Positions 33,019-37,359 of a DNA stretch of 37,359 nt are shown piece after piece. This DNA comes from an uncultured Pedobacter sp. Its GTDB lineage: Bacteria; Bacteroidota; Bacteroidia; Sphingobacteriales; Sphingobacteriaceae. Every line of letters starts with the position of its first letter. Within the stretch, counting starts at the first letter, position 1. Position numbers and translations under genes: made by a program. Location: NCBI RefSeq assembly GCF_946479715.1, contig NZ_CAMLHF010000028.1:1-37359 (forward strand). The letters are read 5' to 3'. The notes below the pieces were generated by a model. It saw only the letters and a program-made list of their open reading frames with translations. It searched no databases and had not been told where the DNA came from.

Positions 33019-34398
33019 TTAGAACTGAAAATAGATAAACTGCCCCTCACTAAATACACCAAACAGCATAATGATCATTGCGATAAGGGTATAATAACAA
33101 TACCTGGTCACCAGATTATTTGGCAGTAATTTATATAAATGCGGCTTGTATTCGGTTATAAATTCGAAAAACATTAATGCCAGGATGGCCACACAGGCAT
33201 AATAGAAATGATCTTTAGGGTTACCGGGATAGAATGGTCCTTCAAATCTGATGATCTTACCCAATATAGAAATGGCATCGGTGATATTGGATGCACGGAA
33301 GAACACCCAGGTAATGCAAATCAAGGAGAAGGTAAATATGGTTTTTAGTCCTGTTTTGATCAGGTTATCTCTTCTTGATGATTTAGGGATCATGGATTCG
33401 ATAATCAGCAATATCCCATTCAAAGCCCCCCATACCACATAGGTCCAGTTGGCACCATGCCATAGCCCGCTGATTAAAAATACGATTAACAGGTTGCGGT
33501 ATACCAAAACCTTACTTTTAACCTTACTACCGCCCAATGGGATATACACGTAGTCTTTAAACCAGGTGGATAAAGAGATGTGCCACCTGCGCCAGAATTG
33601 TGAAACAGAGGTGGCCAGATAGGGCCTGTTAAAATTCTTCATTAAATCAAAACCCATCACCCGTGCCGCGCCAATAGCGATATCGGAATAGGCAGAAAAA
33701 TCACAATAGATCTGAAAGGCAAAAAAAACGGTAGCACATGCCAGCGACTGGCCCGATTGGGTAGCGGAGTTGTTATAAATGGTATCTACATAAATCCCTA
33801 TTCTATCGGCAATGACCAGCTTTTTTAAGAACCCGATCAGCATTTGCTTTAGTCCCGAACTCACTCTTTCCAAGCTAAATTCATGCTTTTCATGGAACTG
33901 ATGCAGCAGGTTCTGCGGCCTTTCTATCGGCCCTGCCACCAATTGGGGGTAAAACATCACAAACAAGGCATAGATCCCAAAGTTTCTTTCGGCTTTTTGG
34001 TTGCCACGGTAAACCTCTATGGTATAACTCATGGCCTGAAAGGTATGAAAGGAAAGCCCAATGGGTAGTAAAATGGCTAAATAAGGAAATACCGAGCCTA
34101 TGTTGTCATTTATAAAATTGTAATACTTAAATACACACAATACACTGATATTGGCGATCAGGCTGACGATCAGGAATACCTTTCTCCTGTGCCCTGAACT
34201 ATTTTCGATGTAAATTCCTGCAAAATAATCGATGACGATTGTGAAGCCCAGTATCAATATATACACCGGAACAAAAGCCATATAAAAATAACAGCTGGAT
34301 AGCAAAAGCAGCATCCAGCGAAATTTATGAGGCAGTAAGTAAAATAAGGTGGTTACAGTTATAAAAAAGAATATGAACTGGACAGAATTAAATAACAT
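33019..34398 (-). CDS. MBOAT O-acyltransferase, AlgI-like
   Basis: The 459-residue polytopic protein carries the hallmarks of the AlgI/DltB-type MBOAT family. These are LPIGLSFHTFQAMSYTIEVYRG (111-132), YPQLVAGPIERP (150-161), DFSAYSDIAIGAARVMGF (233-250), NFNRPYLATSVSQFWRRWHISLSTWFKDY with His273, YIPLGGSK, and the catalytic His314 in GLWHGANWTYVVWG. It moves an acyl (usually acetyl) group from the cytoplasm to the periplasmic side, where the SGNH protein encoded next would place it on the exported polysaccharide. A purely cytoplasmic acceptor is unlikely. It begins 11 bp after the GT4 stop. Confidence 0.95.
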   Translation of the reverse strand: MLFNSVQFIFFFITVTTLFYLLPHKFRWMLLLLSSCYFYMAFVPVYILILGFTIVIDYFAGIYIENSSGHRRKVFLIVSLIANISVLCVFKYYNFINDNIGSVFPYLAILLPIGLSFHTFQAMSYTIEVYRGNQKAERNFGIYALFVMFYPQLVAGPIERPQNLLHQFHEKHEFSLERVSSGLKQMLIGFLKKLVIADRIGIYVDTIYNNSATQSGQSLACATVFFAFQIYCDFSAYSDIAIGAARVMGFDLMKNFNRPYLATSVSQFWRRWHISLSTWFKDYVYIPLGGSKVKSKVLVYRNLLIVFLISGLWHGANWTYVVWGALNGILLIIESMIPKSSRRDNLIKTGLKTIFTFSLICITWVFFRASNITDAISILGKIIRFEGPFYPGNPKDHFYYACVAILALMFFEFITEYKPHLYKLLPNNLVTRYCYYTLIAMIIMLFGVFSEGQFIYFQF

Positions 34399-34409
34399 AG
34401 GTTTTTCTG

Positions 34410-35513
34410 CTATTTATTTAAAAACACTTCTACATGCTCGTCGGCTACATTCTCCCAATTAAAAACACTTAATGCACGCTCCTGAGCTCTTTTTGCTAAT
34501 GTCAGCATTTCGGAATAATTATCTTCACAATAATTGATTTGTTCCGTTAAAGACAGGATATTCCCTTTTTTAAACATCCTTACAGTATCGCGTACGGCAT
34601 ATTCATTCTCTTCAATATCGCTCACAATCATGGGTACATTTAAACCCATTACGCTCAGCACAACGGGCGATAAGCCTTCTACATCTGATGGCTGGATATA
34701 GCAATAGGCATTTCTGATAAGTGTATTTACTTCATCACCATATACAAATCCGGGGAACAATACCCTTTCATTTCCCATATCCATGATTTGCTGTTCATAA
34801 GGAGAAGGATTTGGCGATCCGCCGATAAGGACCAGTTTCTTCTTAGAATTAGAATTTTTAAATGCCGGAATTAAATAATGCAGGCCTTTGTCAGGAATAA
34901 ACCGACCTATAAAAAGATAATACTCCTGTTTTTCGAGGTTATTCTTTGTTAATATTTCAGGCAGGTCTACCCATTGCGCCACTTCGCTCCCAAAGGGGAT
35001 GAAAGTGTATTTCTTTTTAAAGCGTTCTTCAAACAGTTTTTTGGCAATCACATTGTCGAAGATCACTTCATTAGGCAGGTGAGCGGTTAAATAGGCCGAA
35101 AGCTTAAGGTACAGCTTGCCATACCATGGCCATTTGTCGCGCTTCCAGTCTACCCCATCCTGGCTGATAAATACCTTTTTCCCAAAAATACGTAATGGCA
35201 ATGCCCAGATGCTGTTCCCTCCGTTTTGGATGTGAACGATATCTGCAGTATTGTTTACGATAATATCCCAGGTACATTTAAAGGAATGCAATAAAGTATC
35301 AAAACCTGTTCTTGCAGTTGTTTTGAAGGTTTTTATTTTTACGCCCTCGTATTCTTTAACATCTACAAAAACATCAGGGTATTGTCTGTTATAAGCTACA
35401 ACGCTGTGTCCACGCTTAACAAGCCTTGGAAACAGCTCCATGGCAAATTTATCTGCACCAGCCGCTCCTTTTGCGGGAGGCATCGACCTGAAGCCAAAAG
35501 CCGCAATACGCAT
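34410..35513 (-). CDS. GT4 glycosyltransferase with DUF1972-like N-terminus
   Basis: The 367-residue GT-B enzyme starts RIAAFGFRSMPPAKGAAGADKFAMEL (2-27), the glycine-rich acceptor loop seen in DUF1972-type rhamnosyltransferase-like GT4 enzymes. It has DIVHIQNGGNSIWALPLR and SQDGVDWKRDKWPWYGK in its first half. The donor half has YYLFIGRFIPDKGLHYLIPAF and IQPSDVEGLSPVVLSVMGLNVP. In this motif the second glutamate of the usual Glu-x7-Glu appears to be replaced (EGLSPVVLS), which is worth noting though seen in some active relatives. It lies 2 bp after the RmlD-like gene. The donor sugar is unknown. Confidence 0.88.
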   Translation of the reverse strand: MRIAAFGFRSMPPAKGAAGADKFAMELFPRLVKRGHSVVAYNRQYPDVFVDVKEYEGVKIKTFKTTARTGFDTLLHSFKCTWDIIVNNTADIVHIQNGGNSIWALPLRIFGKKVFISQDGVDWKRDKWPWYGKLYLKLSAYLTAHLPNEVIFDNVIAKKLFEERFKKKYTFIPFGSEVAQWVDLPEILTKNNLEKQEYYLFIGRFIPDKGLHYLIPAFKNSNSKKKLVLIGGSPNPSPYEQQIMDMGNERVLFPGFVYGDEVNTLIRNAYCYIQPSDVEGLSPVVLSVMGLNVPMIVSDIEENEYAVRDTVRMFKKGNILSLTEQINYCEDNYSEMLTLAKRAQERALSVFNWENVADEHVEVFLNK

Positions 35514-35515
35514 AA

Positions 35516-36454
35516 TTAAAGACTGATGGTTTCTTTTGTAGCAGGAAGGTTCTCTTCCAGGTATTCAGTGTAATAGTTATCGATATACTCTCTTAAAGCA
35601 ACCTTCCAATCACGCATGATGTTCAAATCCCTTAAAGTCAGTTTTTTATTGATCAGGCGCTCAGAGGTAGGTCTCGGCGCAAAATAAGTGTCTTTAAAGT
35701 AATCTGACGAGACTTCTTTAAAGGTTACTTCTTCTGATAAGCCCAGAATATTTACCAGCTCCTCAGCAACTTCACGTCTGCTGGTCTCGCCATTACACAC
35801 TAAATTATATAGTCCCCAATATTCTTTTTCAAATAACAGCTTTACATTTTTTGCAAAATCAACTGTGAATGTTGGTGTTCCATCTTTATCATTTACCACA
35901 TGAAGCTCTCTGGTACCTTTAACCAACTGCTTGATGAGTTTATTGATGAACTTTTTATCTTTCTTTGGACCGCCGCCCATCATCCAGCCTGCACGGCAAA
36001 TGATGTAACGTTTAGCATTTTCCCTTACATAACGCTCGCCCATGTATTTTGAGCGGGCATAATGACCAAGTGGATTTGGTTCGTCCCAATCGTCATAGAA
36101 TTCTTTCTTTCCATCAAAAATACCTGCGGTACTGATGTACAACAAAGGGATGTTCAATTGATTTGCGATATACACTGCATTTTCTACCGAAGTAGTGTTG
36201 GTCAGATAGGTATCGTCCTGATTCAGTTCACAATACTCCAGATCGGTATAGGCACCAAGGTGAAAAAGATAGTCGGGATTAAAGTCGGTTACGTCCTTTT
36301 TATATTGTTCGAACTCACGGAAATCAAGAAAACTAAGCCAATTTTCATTGACGTCCTTATCAGTACATTTAAGTTCGTATTCTTCTTTAAAAACAGAGTG
36401 AAAGGCTTCACCAAGCATTCCGCCAGCACCGGCAATATAAATTTTCTTCTTCAT
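35516..36454 (-). CDS. RmlD-like SDR nucleotide-sugar reductase/epimerase
   Basis: From ATG 36454 the product has 312 residues and starts MKKKIYIAGAGGMLGEAF. An in-frame ATG at 36472 would add six residues, and a TTG at 36505 is unlikely. It shows the dTDP-4-dehydrorhamnose reductase fold pattern: NAD(P)-binding GAGGMLG (9-15), DYLFHLGAYTDLEYCE, ISTAGIFDG, the YARSK active site (Tyr and Lys of YxxxK) and AGWMMGGGPKKDKKF, ending with PRPTSERLINKKL. It probably reduces or modifies a 4-keto sugar nucleotide. No RmlA/B/C genes lie in the window, so a rhamnose pathway is not supported here. It is the first gene of the 36454-32067 operon. Confidence 0.85.
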   Translation of the reverse strand: MKKKIYIAGAGGMLGEAFHSVFKEEYELKCTDKDVNENWLSFLDFREFEQYKKDVTDFNPDYLFHLGAYTDLEYCELNQDDTYLTNTTSVENAVYIANQLNIPLLYISTAGIFDGKKEFYDDWDEPNPLGHYARSKYMGERYVRENAKRYIICRAGWMMGGGPKKDKKFINKLIKQLVKGTRELHVVNDKDGTPTFTVDFAKNVKLLFEKEYWGLYNLVCNGETSRREVAEELVNILGLSEEVTFKEVSSDYFKDTYFAPRPTSERLINKKLTLRDLNIMRDWKVALREYIDNYYTEYLEENLPATKETISL

Positions 36455-36531
36455 TAGAGACTTTAACGCCATATTTTTCAATCTTTTAAAAGAGTTGTAT
36501 GGCAAGAGATTAAATGGTTTGATGTTGACGC

Positions 36532-36562
36532 CAAAATTAACTTTTTTTTATTACCAGTACAA
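36532..36562 (-). promoter_or_regulatory. candidate promoter of the RmlD/GT4/MBOAT/SGNH operon
   Basis: The minus strand reads TTG (36562-36560), 20 nt, TAATTTTG (36539-36532), matching both boxes and the spacing of the Bacteroidota consensus. A start near 36526 would leave a leader of about 70 nt to ATG 36454 (or about 53 nt to ATG 36472). It also argues against the TTG start at 36505, which would leave only about 20 nt. Confidence 0.5.
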
Positions 36563-36633
36563 CCTTTTTTAATTCTGTCCAAATTTAACTTGCCTGGCAG
36601 AGCAGCACTTTGCATTAAAAAAATTGAAAAATG

Positions 36634-36656
36634 ACCAAAAATGAGTTCATTTTGGT
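36634..36656. promoter_or_regulatory. near-perfect palindrome, possible operator
   Basis: ACCAAAAATGA (36634-36644) and TCATTTTGGT (36647-36656) are reverse complements apart from one extra A in the left arm, with 2 nt between. The right arm contains the TTTG that would be the -33 box of the plus-strand promoter, so a protein bound here could block it. A symmetric site this long and this close to a promoter is a fair operator candidate. Confidence 0.4.
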
Positions 36657-36684
36657 AAAATTTCATTTAATACAAGCATCTTTG
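36651..36684 (+). promoter_or_regulatory. candidate promoter of the truncated GT4 gene
   Basis: TTTG (36651-36654), 22 nt, CATCTTTG (36677-36684) matches the Bacteroidota promoter pattern with one mismatch in the -7 box (C for the first T). A start near 36690 would leave a leader of about 70 nt that begins with the TACGTT/AACGTA hairpin (36694-36709). Confidence 0.35.
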
Positions 36685-36762
36685 AGCGCAAATTACGTTT
36701 AACAACGTATGGTGTATAAAAATTATGCCAGTTTATTATAAGTGTTAATTTAGAAGAAACAA

Positions 36763-37359
36763 ATGAATATTCTTGTTGCAAACTGGACCTGGTATCCGAG
36801 TGGTGGAGATTGGACCTATGTTGAAAACGTCACCAAGCTTTATCGGGAAAAAGGACACCAGGTAATCCCCTTTTCTATGAAGGATCCAAGAAACTTTCCT
36901 TCTGACTATACTGAATATTTTATTGAACACATAGATTATAAAAAAGTAAACAAAAAGAGCCTGAGTGATGGACTTAAGGTAGTAAAGAAAAGCATTTTCT
37001 CAACCGAAGCACAGCAGCAGCTGGAAAAGTTACTGGATACGGTTAAGATCGATTTCGCACACATCAATGTGATCCATCACTATATCACTCCTGCTATTTT
37101 AAAAACACTAAAAGACCGGGGAATCCCCATCATCTGGACCCTTCATGAATACACACCGATTTGTCCTGAAAGTACCTTTATCAGTCACGGAAAGATCTGC
37201 GAAAAATGCTTTGGCGGTGCCTTTCACCATTGTGTAACCAATAAGTGTAAAAAAGGCTCTTATCCGGCAAGTGTAGTAGCAGCCCTTGAGAACTATGTTC
37301 ATAAATACCTGAATTATTATGCTTATGTAGAGCACTATGTGTGCCCTTCTGTTTTTCTG
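36763..37359 (+). CDS. GT4 glycosyltransferase, 3' end outside the window
   Basis: An open frame of 199 codons runs from ATG 36763 to the window edge without a stop, so the gene is cut off. The start MNILVANWTWYPSGGDWTYVENV has the acceptor loop of GT4 enzymes (PSGGDWTYVEN). Later come HINVIHHYITPAIL and IPIIWTLHEYTPICPESTF (about residues 123-141). A cysteine cluster follows, CEKCFGGAFHHC then KCKKGS (about 146-165). Such four-cysteine inserts after the LHExxPxC motif are common in one GT4 subgroup and may bind a metal. The donor-binding half is missing from the window. It diverges from the RmlD-like gene. Confidence 0.9.
   Translation, partial: MNILVANWTWYPSGGDWTYVENVTKLYREKGHQVIPFSMKDPRNFPSDYTEYFIEHIDYKKVNKKSLSDGLKVVKKSIFSTEAQQQLEKLLDTVKIDFAHINVIHHYITPAILKTLKDRGIPIIWTLHEYTPICPESTFISHGKICEKCFGGAFHHCVTNKCKKGSYPASVVAALENYVHKYLNYYAYVEHYVCPSVFL

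Larger units (their letters stand above)
36455..36762. other. divergent intergenic region of 308 bp
   Basis: This gap lies between the RmlD-like gene (minus) and the GT4 gene cut off by the window end (plus). It holds no gene that I can support. It contains two candidate promoters facing outward, a 10-bp-arm palindrome (36634-36656) and a short perfect hairpin (TACGTT, 4 nt, AACGTA at 36694-36709). These are listed separately. The DNA is strongly AT-rich, so single matches should be weighed with care. Confidence 0.7.

Noticed and set aside
34410..36454. dTDP-L-rhamnose pathway
   Set aside because: Only an RmlD-like reductase is present; RmlA, RmlB and RmlC are absent from the window, so a rhamnose product is not supported.

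Overview
The window comes from the chromosome of a Bacteroidota bacterium, most likely of the Sphingobacteriaceae and Pedobacter-like. The clues are AT-rich DNA, a DUF6266-type protein, several candidate promoters of the Bacteroidota form (TTG/TTTG, about 20 nt, TAnnTTTG), a BY-kinase with a glycine-tyrosine tail, and a CapC/YwqE-type PHP phosphatase. The genus is inferred from protein flavour, not proven. Nearly all of the window is a cell-surface polysaccharide locus.

Bases 1-1715 hold a small plus-strand cassette: a DUF6266-like protein, a strongly folded 85-bp inverted repeat, a three-helix membrane protein and a CHAP-like cysteine peptidase. It resembles a phage-type holin/lysin pair. 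A dispersed-type inverted repeat (1737-1859) separates it from the polysaccharide genes.

Bases 1863-24296 are one minus-strand block of 19 tightly packed genes, most of them overlapping or within 45 bp. Read from the promoter end they are: Wza-type export lipoprotein, Wzc-type BY-kinase, WbpA, LhgO, WbpE, WbpD, WbpB, Wzx flippase, Wzy polymerase, a GT4, WbpI, a secreted beta-helix protein, a second GT4, WecB, a WbuB-like GT4, a 4-keto-sugar reductase, a WbpL-like initiating transferase, a PglD-like acyltransferase and a WbpM-like 4,6-dehydratase. WbpA/B/E/D/I form the complete known route from UDP-GlcNAc to UDP-ManNAc(3NAc)A. The WbpM-like dehydratase, reductase and WbpL-like transferase should start the repeat on undecaprenyl phosphate with a 6-deoxy-HexNAc (D-QuiNAc or D-FucNAc). 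The most interesting gene is lhgO, an L-2-hydroxyglutarate oxidase lodged between wbpA and wbpE. WbpB regenerates its NAD+ by reducing 2-oxoglutarate to 2-hydroxyglutarate, so lhgO looks like a built-in salvage step.

Bases 24506-32102 run mainly on the plus strand: a PHP tyrosine phosphatase, then (after a minus-strand WcaJ-type initiating transferase that converges on it) a flippase, GT2, O-antigen ligase/polymerase, hexapeptide acyltransferase and GT4. Bases 32067-36454 are a minus-strand operon of an RmlD-like reductase, a GT4, an MBOAT acyltransferase and its SGNH partner. A divergent, cut-off GT4 starts at 36763. This half is visibly less AT-rich than the Wzx/Wzy/GT part of the first block. 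The window thus seems to hold two assembly pathways, each with its own initiating transferase, flippase and polymerase, next to a single Wza/Wzc/phosphatase export and control set. No tRNA, rRNA, CRISPR array, transposase or integrase was seen.
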